Positions 11,675 through 21,344 of a stretch of 64,000 nucleotides of DNA are shown in pieces; position 1 is the stretch's first letter; each line of letters begins with the position of its first letter. The position numbers and the translations under genes are program-made. A model generated the notes under the pieces. That model worked only from the letters and a program-made list of their open reading frames with translations. It made no database searches and was not told where the DNA came from. The DNA comes from Kalaharituber pfeilii (Eukaryota > Ascomycota > Pezizomycetes > Pezizales > Pezizaceae): NCBI GenBank assembly GCA_015179045.1, contig WHUZ01000029.1, forward strand, positions 310,001 through 374,000. Direction: 5' to 3'.

Positions 11675-12447
11675 GCTCTATTGATATCATGAGACCATTG
11701 TATATGGTCTAGCCAGTTGGAAAATCTGCACCTGATATTGGACGCATAAGGTGAATGGAGGGCATTGGAACCAAAGTCAGTGTCGGAATCTAGTGTGATG
11801 GATTGTGCTATTAGTACTTTGCAGTTAGAATCTTTGCTCTGTAATGTAATAAATCAATTGGAGCTTTCCCCAGGCTTCCTTTGATAGGACCTGAAATCGC
11901 AAATTATCCAAGTGTATGAGTTTACCCGGGAGCCAAAAACGCTAGGACCAGAGTCATATAAGCTCTGGGCTTTTCTTCTACTTGACCTCTGAGTGTTGAA
12001 AAGAAATAAGCTGGTGCAAGACAAAATGTGCCTTTGTGGTGCTGACTTCAGCTACAATATTGTAGTCCTTTACTCAGCTACTGTAGGCTCGTGACTATGT
12101 CATAGTTGACGGTATGTCTCCTGTATAAGTGGTCATATTTATGTCCTATATTCGGAATTACTCAATTGCACTTTAATTTAAATAAGCAAGGGGTGAAATC
12201 ACATATTCTACTAATTCTGACTCGTGAGGACGTATGGGTCACCTGGAACGTGAGAGAGAGACTCTGGATGGTTGGGGGGTGGCTAGGCATTTGAGGAAGA
12301 TGCCTTGTGCATATAAGTAGGTACGTTATATTAAATGATGCCAATAATCTTCACATGCTTGAATGTGCTGATCAATATATGTGTCTTCTTGAGAGCTGCA
12401 TTTCCCTGAATTTTATTGTAATACCTCCGTCATAGTATTGATACCGT
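11675..12447. other. Convergent intergenic region between MTFP1-like gene and EFM7
   Basis: AT-rich 3' flanks; no gene or repeat recognised. Confidence 0.5.
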
Positions 12448-13438
12448 CTATATGTCAGGCCATTTTATTGTATATCCATAAACTGTTCTCCTCATCTCCA
12501 AATCCTGCAGAAAATTTAGTGATGGAACATTTGAAAGGCGACATTAGATGGAACACAGTACCCCTTTGTCCTCTTCGAACATTGGTGCATCCATTTTCTT
12601 CTCTAAGATTTTTTTTACCACTAATCCTTCGCTTGTTGCTAGGTCAAAAAATGCAACGTCTTTCTGATATAGCCAAGGTCTATGTGGAGTAAAGAACACC
12701 AAGGCAGTTGAGCCACTCTCTTTTGATAAAATGAGCTTGATAGTTGTCAAGAGACCCGGATGCTCGCTGTGGTTGAACAGTAAATCAGAAAGAATAACTA
12801 GTCCGAATCTCCGCTCACCGAAAGAGTCTTCAGAGATGCATGAAACTATATCTTCCAGTGGCCGACCCCATATATAGCCCTTCAACTAGTCAAAATCCGC
12901 CTGGAATAAGGAGAAAGTAAGGAAATAAACCTTTGCAAAGATATTCAGTTTCCTATGGTCAAGCAGATCACAGTGGTTTATATTCCACTGAAGATTGCTG
13001 ACCAGATCCGGGTCAGGATAATCAGTCACAATGACCTGAGAAGTGCTATCACCATCAGTCTACCAAACAGAATTATCCATAACCCCCATTTGCCATATGC
13101 GAATCACAAACCCTCTCAGCGCCCTTGATGGCACACACAAGGCTTGGTAGTCCTGCCCCAGCGCCAAGCTCAAGTACGTTTTTCCCCTTCACCAGTTCCG
13201 CTGCATTCTCCTCTAAATAATGGGAAGTCACACGCCCAGCATTCCAAAGGTAATGGCCCCATAGTGGATTGTGTCCAACAAGACGTGGGCGAAGGGTTTC
13301 GCCGCTTAGTAGTTTATGGGTCTGAAACGTCGGTTGCTTCTCTGGCTGATAGAAGCCCGCAGGTTCATTAAAGAGACAGATTCCACTAAAAGGTTCTTCA
13401 ACATCGGCTCCGTAAGCGTCGTTGTCGGCCATGATCAT
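12448..13438 (-). CDS. EFM7: EFM7 / NNT1 protein N-terminal and lysine methyltransferase of eEF1A
   Basis: Class I SAM-dependent methyltransferase, 270 aa. In yeast Efm7 methylates the N-terminal glycine and the adjacent lysine of translation elongation factor eEF1A. Exons: 13438-13112, 13035-12931, 12885-12562, 12504-12448. Visible motifs: LFNEPAGFY near the N-terminus, RLVGHNPLWGHYLWNAG, SAM motif I VLELGAGAGLPSLVCAIKGA, the acidic VTDYPDPDL, LVILSDLLFNHSEH and FFTPHRPWL. The last exon supplies RRTVYGYTIKW and replaces a false stop reached by reading through intron 3. A second in-frame ATG at 13432 has a stronger context and could be the true start. Start codons of EFM7 and KTI12 are 166 bp apart, back to back. 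Confidence 0.92.
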
Positions 13439-13604
13439 AGTGGAAGAGTTGTTGTTAGTCTCGTGCTCCTCGTTGTGGTTTTCCGACGCCGGGAAGCCTT
13501 TGTAGGTGATCTCTACTTGACTTTCTTGGCAAGAGCCCCACCATGTCCTATGACCACCCACATTACAGCTTCTCATCCCTCCTTCCACACCAATTTAGTT
13601 CACG
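13439..13604. promoter_or_regulatory. Compact bidirectional promoter EFM7/KTI12
   Basis: Only 166 bp separate the two divergent ATGs, so 5' UTRs and promoter elements must overlap. Both products act on translation: eEF1A methylation, and Elongator-dependent tRNA wobble modification. Co-regulation is inference. No TATA box stands out. Confidence 0.5.
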
Positions 13605-14946
13605 ATGCCAGTGAGTTTACTATATCTTGTCTACTCTGTCTATTAATGACCAGAACTATAGCTAACAGACAGAATAATCTTATGTCTAGCTGATTATGAT
13701 CACTGGTTATCCTTGCTCAGGGAAAACAACTCGAGCACTTCAACTACGAGATTATTTCATTCAAAAAATCGCTGCAGCGCAAGCAGCCCAAAAATCTGGG
13801 CTTTCAGAACCATCTACACCATATCCAGAAGGAGATCAAGGAAATGGAGAACCTCCTTTGCCCATATCTGATCCTGCTGAGCTGGCCAGAATTGCCATGC
13901 TTAAAGTACAATTAATCACCGTTGACAGTTTAGGGATTGATAGAGAGGCTTACAGAGGTATGCACACTCTGGCCCAATATCAATCATGGCGTTCTCTGAC
14001 AAGGTTTCTAGATGCTCGTTCGGAAAAAGAAGCTAGGGCGACAGAGTATTCAGCCGTGAAACGCTTCTTATCGAAAGATGACATCCTCATTGCAGACTCA
14101 CTGAATTACATCAAGGGTTATCGATATCAGCTTTATTGTGAGGCTAAAGCAGTTCTCACACCTAGTTGTGTCGTGAGTATTACCCCGAAATACATTTTAG
14201 TAACAAGATAGCTGAACCACATAGAGGTGCACATAGGGACTCCGGTAGATCTATGCCGAAGATGGAATAATGAACGACGAGAAAGAAATGCAGCTGGAAA
14301 TAGTGCTGCCTCAATTACCACACCTATTGAAGAAGAGATACATGCAAAGCAGCTCTCGACAGCACCCGCTTACGCCGATGACATCCTGGAGAATCTAATT
14401 TTCCGTTATGAGGAGCCGAATGGTATGAACAGATGGGACAGTCCATTGTTCACAGTACCATACATGGACGAAGCTCCAGATTATGATGCCATATGGGACG
14501 CCATAATGGGGAAAGGGGTTGTTGTTAGGCCGAACCAAGCCACCGTTATGGTATCTCCGACCTACCTATTTTCCATCATGTAGGTATTTACTCGTTGCTG
14601 ATGTACGACATAGAAACCTGCAGCTGAGTCCAATTACCTATACGAGCTTGATAAGACCACTCAAGAAATAGTGAGTCTTATTTTGGACGCACAGAAAAAT
14701 GGTATTGTGGGCGGTGAAATTAAAGTTCCGAACAGCTCTGAGGTTGTATACTCCTATACACTAAAGCCCTTAATATTTCGGATTAACAAAGATGTATAGG
14801 TTATAGAGCTTCCACCCTCGACTGTCACTTTACCTCAGCTTCAGCGAATCAGGCGGCAATACATAAGTCTTAACCGTCAGCACACACAAGCGAAATCTAG
14901 AATTAAAGAACTTTTTGTTAATTATTTGAATCAAAACCTGAATTGA
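13605..14946 (+). CDS. KTI12: KTI12, Elongator-associated P-loop protein
   Basis: 344-aa regulator of the Elongator complex, needed for wobble-uridine modification in tRNA. Exons: 13605-13610, 13690-13957, 14012-14172, 14227-14550, 14614-14742, 14800-14946. Exon 1 holds only ATG CCA. The spliced start is MPLIMITGYPCSGKTTRA, a Walker A loop. Next come YRDARSEKEARA (formed only when the 54-nt intron 13958-14011 is removed), ADSLNYIKGYRYQLYCEAKA, VHIGTPVDLCRRWN, YEEPNGMNRWDSPLF and ESNYLYELDKTTQEI. The C-terminal helix ends NYLNQNLN. Intron 2 keeps the frame open, so automatic gene finding may retain 18 false residues. Length fits the family. Confidence 0.93.
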
Positions 14947-15719
14947 TTTTCTGATTGCCTGGCTTCGAAACATTAAGAGGTGGCCTGATGATATCAATAC
15001 CCTAAGCTCCCGTAAAAAAACTATTCCTGCTGACCCGGCTAGCGAGGGGTACAGACATGATTGAGCACCAGAAACAATAACGAGAGCTACTTTACTTCAA
15101 TAAGGAGCGGCAAAGGTTTGCTTTGTGAGTAGTTGCGCTACGATGCATATGGTAATACGGAGGTGTGAAAAACAGGTAGGCAAATAGAAGGAATGTGGAG
15201 CTAGTAAACTACCCTACCGGTGCCGATAATAATTGGACAAACAGAATACAATAAAAGCAACTCGAAGGGGGATGTTGGATGCAGGTAGATGTGGTTTGTT
15301 ATTGATTTATTTAGTTACTACCTGAGTTATAAAAACTTGAAGTCCTATGCCAACAATATTTACAGCATTAGGGTACCCTCTTGTTATGTGCCTGTAAGCC
15401 CTGTGTTTATGTGGAGTGAAGTTGGTGCCAAGAGTTGTGAGGTGGGTAGTGCGGAAAGGCACTGCTCCAGATGGTTGCACTACCGCCAAGACTATAAGCT
15501 TACTAGAGTACATGGCTGTGGGACAAGGGGGGGGGTGGAATACGCTAACGGTGGACCACCTCCCCACATCGCGGAGGTGATACATGTTTTTTATTTTGTT
15601 TTACTCAACAGTGATAAGAAGGAAATTGCTCATGATGTTACCTCTGATGTCTTTACTCAGATATGATAGTTATGAAATTCAAGGAAATGTTCTACAAAAC
15701 TGTTCACTAGGTTCTCAGG

Positions 15720-16640
15720 CGCTATGTAGACTGTACTAACCTGAGATCAGGCTTAAACTGCCTCAAAGTATCCTTCCACGCCTTCAGAAGGCCCTTTTTT
15801 GAGCGTTATTGTTTTTGTAGAATGATCGCCAGGAATAGAATGCTCTGAGATATCATCGTTCTTCGAGGCTGTTATTTTTTCTTTACCCTTGCCAGTGCTC
15901 GTTGAAGGTCAGGAACACCAGTCTCTACCTTCTTGCCAATTGAGTCCCAGTCATCCACCGATATAGGAATCTGGTTCCATTCCTCCACTTCTCTTTCCAA
16001 GTGGTGGGCAGATGTTGAGCATCCAATCCTGAAACGTAGTGCAAATTCCTAGCGGAAGGAGTTCATCGAGTCTTGCCGCAATATCTTCAAGCTCTTGCAC
16101 TACAGCCCAGTTACCGGCTCCACTAACCCTGGGCCTCTTCATTCAGGTTTCTCAAGGTGCTGTGCACTTCACTCTATCATCCATCTCTTGCTAAGCCATC
16201 TCCTTAATGAGATACTTCGACTATTCCGGGCCATAGATGGTCACATGCACATTGGATGCACACATTATGGGAGTTCTTTAGGGAATATTGCCCAGACGAA
16301 TATGACAATGACAAACGCCTTATAGTTGTTTCTCGATTGTGAAAAGTTGGCAAAAGGATTCATCATGGTGAAAAAAAAAAAAAAATTGATCTTTGTCTTC
16401 CGCCCTTGGGAGCAACTACAACGCTGGGAACAAGAACACTACAAACGCTTTGTTCTTGTAAATGCATGGTGCAGACCCTTGGTCCATTATTGTAGGTGCT
16501 GCATCAGATACGCTGCCCACTCTGCCAACCTTCTCATGTAACCAGCGACTCATGGTCCCAGCTTTCACACCAACAGTTCCGGGCCGAGATTGAATTAGCT
16601 TATTAAAGTATGCGACCTTGTATAAGGCCGTTTCTTAGCG
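15720..16640 (-). pseudogene. Possible decayed protein-coding relic, family unknown
   Basis: Minus-strand segments read like protein but sit in different frames and are cut by stops. They include a piece with VGVKAGTMSRWLHEKVGRV (about 16580-16500), NWAVVQELEDIAARLDELLP (about 16120-16060), then after a frame shift EEWNQIPISVDDWDSIGKKV (about 15985-15925), and after another shift SIPGDHSTKTITLKKGPSEG (about 15845-15780). At least two one-base shifts are needed to join them. I do not recognise the family. It could also be a multi-exon gene whose introns I failed to place. Confidence 0.3.
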
Positions 16641-16710
16641 AGCGTGATGCGCCGCTGTGTGTAGGCAGTAGATAGAGACTACCTTTGAAGGCATAGCTCC
16701 AACTAGCATG

Positions 16711-16898
16711 ACCCGCCTCCCGACCGTAAGCCCCTCAATACCACCACGCTCCTAGTCCCATACCCTCCTCCCCCCCCGCTCCCCACCCGGCTCAATCTTC
16801 TCAAATACTCACCATGCTGCGCATACTTATCATGCTACTATGCTGCCACCACGCTTGCTATACTTCATGACATGCATGTGAATACATTGAGTACTCAT
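16711..16898 (-). repeat. Inverted dispersed copy of the 4054-4449 repeat
   Basis: Reverse complement of the unit duplicated at 4 kb. It contains CCTCCCGACCGT, TACCACCACGCTCCTAGTCC, CTCAATCTTCTCAAATACTC and GCTATACTTCATGACATGCA in the mirrored order. A partly duplicated start continues to about 16930. Confidence 0.7.
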
Positions 16899-17309
16899 CA
16901 TGCTTCTATGTCACCATGCCGCTACCACGCTTAACCAAGAGATTAGTGACAGTGATTTTGCAATACGTTACCATTCTGCTATATTGTTATCATGCTCCTC
17001 AGAAGAACAGAGAAGAAGCAAAGAATGACTGAGAGTGTACAATCTTAATAACTTCCTAACAGGGACATTTAATGCCAAGATATACCGTACTGTTGCTGAA
17101 CTGTAAAAAGGGTAACAAAAGGAAAAGAGGGAACTAACAGAAGCGATCCAATCAAATAGCCGCTTCGCTCGGGGGTTCTGAGGGAGTCCCCCCGCCAAGG
17201 ATGCTCAAAAAACTCACAATGCAGGTATCATAACTTTGAAATACATACTCACCCAGGAACTTACATGCAACGGTTTATCAATGCAATGTCAGCTAGTATA
17301 CCCAAATCC

Positions 17310-19132
17310 ATGCCTTCGGCTCTTACATTTGAGCTTGTTGCACGATGCTCAGTATTACCCAAATTTTCCTGCGGACACCCACGTTTACAACTTCAGCACC
17401 TGGCTAATAGGTTCATCTGCGGCCATGCATAGACCACGAAGGCGCGAGCAGCAACCTTAAAACTCCCTCATGGGATAGTCCAAACCCCACTATACATGCC
17501 TGTTGCAACGCAAGCAAGTCTCAAGGGATTGACTGCCGAGCAGCTTGAAACAGTGGGATGCAAGCTTTATTTGAACAATACATACCATTTGTGAGTCAGC
17601 AATGTTCTTCAGAAGGGAGGTATGGAAGAAACTTGGAGCTTGTTAGCTGACTGGATGCTGGATGGGCAGGGGGCTGAAGCCGGGTCAAAGGGTCCTAGAT
17701 GAAGTCGGAGGGGCGCATAGGCTCCAAGGCTGGGATAGAAATATTCTGACTGGTAAGACATTGGAGCTGCGTACGAGGAAGGGGATTTCTAAAGAAATAC
17801 ATTTGCTGATAGCTTGCGGGCTGGTGGAGGGGTGATGGATTAGATAGTGGCGGGTCCGTGTCATTTTCTTTTACATATCTGGAAGTTTGTGAAACGATGT
17901 TGGCTAATGGATATATTCGACTATAGTTTTCAAATGGTCTCCCTGCTGAATCTTGCAAAGGTCACTGAGGAAGGAGTTCGGTTTCTCAGTCCGCATGATG
18001 GGACTCCAATGTCAGACCAACTCTTGCCGACGTACGCCTAGTTGGATGCTCTAAGCTTACCATAGGACTCTCCAGGCTTCTAACCCCGGAACACTCGATA
18101 TCCCTTCAGAACAGTATAGGCAGCGATATCATCATGCAGCTGGATGATGTCATTGCAACCACCTCCCCTGACACCGAGCGTATGCGCGAGGCAATGTACC
18201 GCTCAATAAGATGGCTTGATAGATGTATTGCGGCGCACAAAAACCCAGACACACAAAATCTCTTTTGCATCATACAAGGAGGGTTAGATGTTGATATGCG
18301 GAGGGAATGCTGCGCAGAGATGGTCAAGCGTGGAACTCCTGGAATTGCTATCGGCGGACTAAGTGGGGGAGAAGAGAAAGTCAAGTATTGTGAGATGTGA
18401 GTTAAGCCCTCCAGGCACTGGTTTTGCAGGAATTGGTGTGCTGATATTGAAGAATGGTGTAGAGTAGATACATGTACGAGTGTACTACCAGCGGATAAAC
18501 CAAGATACGTCATGGGGGTGGTATGATTCAGTCTACATTGGACAGCACATGAAATTTTGACCTGATATTGTTTCATAGGGGTATCCCGAAGACCTTCTAG
18601 TGTCTGTAGCCTTGGGAGCTGATATGTTTGATTGTGTCTGGGCTACTCGAACTGCTGTAAGAGGCATTTGATCACCCAAGCTGGTAGCTTGCTAATACTT
18701 CACCTTGAACAGCGCTTTGGAAATGCCATAACGTCAAGCGGCGTTCTGAATCTTCGCCATTCCTCATACGCAGAGTCAATGGACCCAGTTGATCCATTAT
18801 GTACTTGTCCTATCTGCCTTCCTGCCGGAGTACCATACCCTCCCACTTCTCATGCATATGACCCTACCAATCCTGATAAACCAGTGGGATTGGGCATAAC
18901 CCGGGCATTTATATACCATCTAGCAGCGAAGGAGACAGCAGGAGCACATTTGCTTACTATGCATAATGTATACTGGCTGCTGCAGATGATGAGTGATGCA
19001 CGAAAAGCAATCATAGAGGACCAGTTTGAGGCTTATGTGAAGAAAATGTTCGAAGGGTGGTATCCTGGTGGGGATTATCCTGAGTGGGTTGTGGGGGCTC
19101 TTAGCGGGGTGGGAATGCAATTGCTGATATAG
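17310..19132 (+). CDS. Queuine tRNA-ribosyltransferase catalytic subunit (TGT/QTRT1)
   Basis: Exchanges guanine-34 for queuine in tRNAs with GUN anticodons; the eukaryotic enzyme works as a heterodimer with QTRT2. 417 aa from nine exons: 17310-17351, 17433-17590, 17670-17752, 17844-17853, 17927-18010, 18076-18396, 18463-18520, 18579-18656, 18713-19132 (1254 nt). Landmarks are [29 protein letters not shown], the active-site DSGGFQ (Asp95), [40 protein letters not shown] and [15 protein letters not shown] (residues 267-281, carrying the nucleophilic Asp). The zinc site is CTCPIC (308-313) with His362. Exon 4 is a 10-nt microexon spelling most of DSGG. Exon 1 was chosen because [14 protein letters not shown] joins TTKARA in the family pattern. 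A retained queuine pathway implies salvage of queuine from outside. Confidence 0.93.
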
Positions 19133-19412
19133 TAAGAGGCGTATGAGGAGTGCGATCCTTGGTTTACTCTTGGAACCACTATTGTTAAATGGCCTGTCAA
19201 CTTTCAATAGAGACCTTCCGATGCGAACTCTAGAGCTCGCTGTAGCTATAGAAAAAAGCTGAACACGGTGTTTCCAGCTCTAGAAATTTGACCACAGTTA
19301 TCTCAACAACCAAGCACTTCTAAGATATGCAGATTTCAGCGATTGAAAGCCCAGTGACTGCTAACTCGATATCTGTGATCAAGATATCCAAGATGGTAGA
19401 TGAAACAAAAGT

Positions 19413-20259
19413 GCATATTATGCGCTATGCAGTATATGGCATGCACTAATCCACTTCTAGACAACGCACTAGCAAAGCTGGGGACGAGAAAGTTAGATTA
19501 ATGATCGCACAAGATATATGTGCAACCCGCAGCAGTTGTTCTGCACCTGTTTTGACTGTCACTCTGCAGCTGTTTTGGCCGTCGTTCCGGCAGATGCTCC
19601 TACTGTCGTTTTTGGCAGCTATTTTGACCGTTGTTTTGGCAGCCGTTTTGACAACTATTTTAGCAGCCATTTCAGCAGCCATTTCACCAACTGCTCGCTG
19701 TTTTTACCATGGTCTCTGCAGCTGTCTTTTTTACCGTTGCTTTTATCGTCGTTTTGGCAGCTGTTTTAACCGCCATTTCAGCAACCATTTCAGCAGCCAT
19801 TCCGACGGTCGTTTCTGCAGCTGTTTTGGGTGTCATTTTGGCAGCTGCCTTGACTCGTTTGGCAGCTGTTAGGAATGTCATTTTGACAGCTGTTTGACAG
19901 TCGCTTCCGAAGCAGTCATTATAGGGATCATTCCCACTTTTCTTATATCTCTATGAGCTCCACATAATAGGATCAAGCTGTGTACTTATTTCCACCACTT
20001 GCAATGATACATTTAGACATTATTGATGGTAGTTTACTTATTTCCTTATTTATATCCTCCATTCTAACATTATTCCATTCCTATATAAAACCACTTTCAT
20101 CTGCTCTACTGTAACAATCCTTTCCAACGGTTGCACATATGTATATCTTGTGCGAACTTTGCCACGTGGGTAACCTAGAAGTAGATTAGTGTATGCCATA
20201 TGTTGCATAGCGCAAAATATGCATTAGTCAGGCGTCCGAATACGTTTGAAACTGGCTAG
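19413..20259. mobile_element. Non-autonomous inverted-repeat element containing a minisatellite
   Basis: Sequence at 19413-19460 is the near-perfect reverse complement of 20177-20225; both arms share TATGGCATGCACTAAT-like and GCATAGCGCAWAATATGC tracts. The inverted homology continues inward through a CGCACAAGATATA segment on each side (about 19506 and 20150). The right end continues to CTGGCTAG followed by TA at 20260-20261, matching the ends of the TA-flanked elements at 55.5-55.9 kb. The left terminus seems truncated. No transposase frame; a Tc1/mariner-like MITE origin is inferred from the TA and the shared termini. Confidence 0.6.
19540..19890. repeat. Degenerate 12-bp-period minisatellite
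   Basis: About 350 bp built from variants of GCAGCTGTTTTG and ACCGTCGTTTTG, so a TTTTG/TTTCA block recurs about every 12 bases. It sits between the inverted arms of the element above. Frames on both strands are open only because of the period (Ala/Lys/Thr-rich one way, Cys/Phe/Ser-rich the other), so I do not call a protein. Confidence 0.8.
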
Positions 20260-20308
20260 TAGGCCTGTTACACTTGGCATGCGACAACCAACTCCTACAT
20301 AGTACAGT

Positions 20309-20464
20309 ATCTATTATAGTACTGAGTTACATCCCTCTTGGCGGGCACCTAACCCCTGTCAAAAACGACCTTGGCAACAACCAACCATCTATTATAGTAC
20401 TGAGTTACATCCCTCTTGGCGGGCACCTAACCCCTGTCAAAAACGACCTTGGCAACAACCAACC
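20309..20464. repeat. Two perfect 78-bp tandem copies
   Basis: 20309-20386 is repeated at 20387-20464. Each unit contains ACTGAGTTACATCCCTCTTG and ACCCCTGTCAAAAACGACCT. A diverged copy lies at about 55480-55506 plus 55915-55990, split by a MITE, so this belongs to a dispersed family. Confidence 0.85.
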
Positions 20465-20639
20465 ATCTCAACGTACTGATTGTAAATATGACTGCAGCGG
20501 AGGGATGTGAGTTTCCAGATAGGAATGTGGCATCTAAGGGTAGAGACCAATTTTAAAGGTGCGGGTCTTGATAATACAGTGCTATCCTTCAGTGTTTGTA
20601 CACCTCTATCAGTTTTTCTCCTCTTGATGTCACCTCCCA

Positions 20640-20705
20640 GGGCGCATCACCCCTCTTGGCGCATCACCCCCTAGGCGCGTCACTTCCCTAGGTGCGTCAC
20701 CCTCC
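20640..20705. repeat. Short tandem array, four ~16-18 bp units
   Basis: Four imperfect copies of GGCGCATCACCCCTCTT-like units (GGCGCATCAC, GGCGCATCAC, GGCGCGTCAC, GGTGCGTCAC). Directly followed by CCCCCGAGCGAAGCGAGTGG near 20726, a fragment related to pieces at 17160 and 57660. Confidence 0.7.
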
Positions 20706-21060
20706 CCAGCAGTTGTATAGACCCCCGAGCGAAGCGAGTGGGGTCTCTCAGTAAGTATGTGTGCAAGCGGCTGAAAAAGTATATTTACTACTCCCTGACA
20801 GCACCAAAAATATATAAAATTAACCTTCTGAAGCTACATTTGGTACTAGAGCTCCCTGGATGCAGGAGTGGGATTACGTGATATTATAAATAACAATGAG
20901 AATATACTGATATGAATAAATGCAGAGAAACAAGATTGTACGGTCATGGAACTGGTAAAGAGTGTACAGTCACTTGACGCCGACTTTACGGGTCCCTTAT
21001 CCACTACCGCTACACCTACACTCACCCTCGCGGTCGCGAGGTGGCCACATGCTAGTAGTA

Positions 21061-21344
21061 CAGTACTTGGGTATGGCATGTTTAAGTGGAATGCGCCGAT
21101 TTAGAGTGGATGAGGTTTAGAAAGACTACTGACTGGGTTAAGAGCAGAGGAACCAGCTGGTGATGCCCTGGCTAGAGACTGGTTCTACAGAGCGCCGGTG
21201 GATTATAACCTTGCTAGTAATGACGATGGTATTGAAGATCCCTGACGAGAGAAATTTTAGGCTCTTGATGAAGGTTTTGGTATTCTAGCAATTTTATGCA
21301 CTAAGTCGGCGCTTTCCACTTAAACATGCCATACCCAAGTGCTG
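21061..21344. mobile_element. MITE-like hairpin element, 44-bp terminal inverted repeats
   Basis: The left end 21061-21104 begins CAGTACTTGGGTATGGCATG; the right end 21301-21344, reversed, begins CAGCACTTGGGTATGGCATG. The two arms match at about 41 of 44 positions. Total length is 284 bp, with no coding capacity. TA precedes the left end; the right flank is TC, so the target duplication is not clear. Size and structure suggest a non-autonomous DNA transposon. Confidence 0.65.

Larger units (their letters stand above)
14947..17309. other. Repeat-bearing intergenic region between KTI12 and the queuine transferase
   Basis: 2.4 kb with no intact gene. It contains a possible decayed coding relic (15720-16640, minus), an A-run near 16371-16385, an inverted copy of the 4-kb tandem repeat (16711-16898) and a fragment with CCGCTTCGCTCGGGGG near 17160. 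Related GCTTCGCTCGG-type fragments occur near 20726 (opposite strand) and 57660. Confidence 0.55.

Noticed and set aside
19446..19897. Repeat-rich protein genes (Ala/Lys/Thr or Cys/Phe/Ser) on both strands
   Set aside because: The frames are open only because the 12-bp period of the minisatellite is a multiple of three; no start context, no family.
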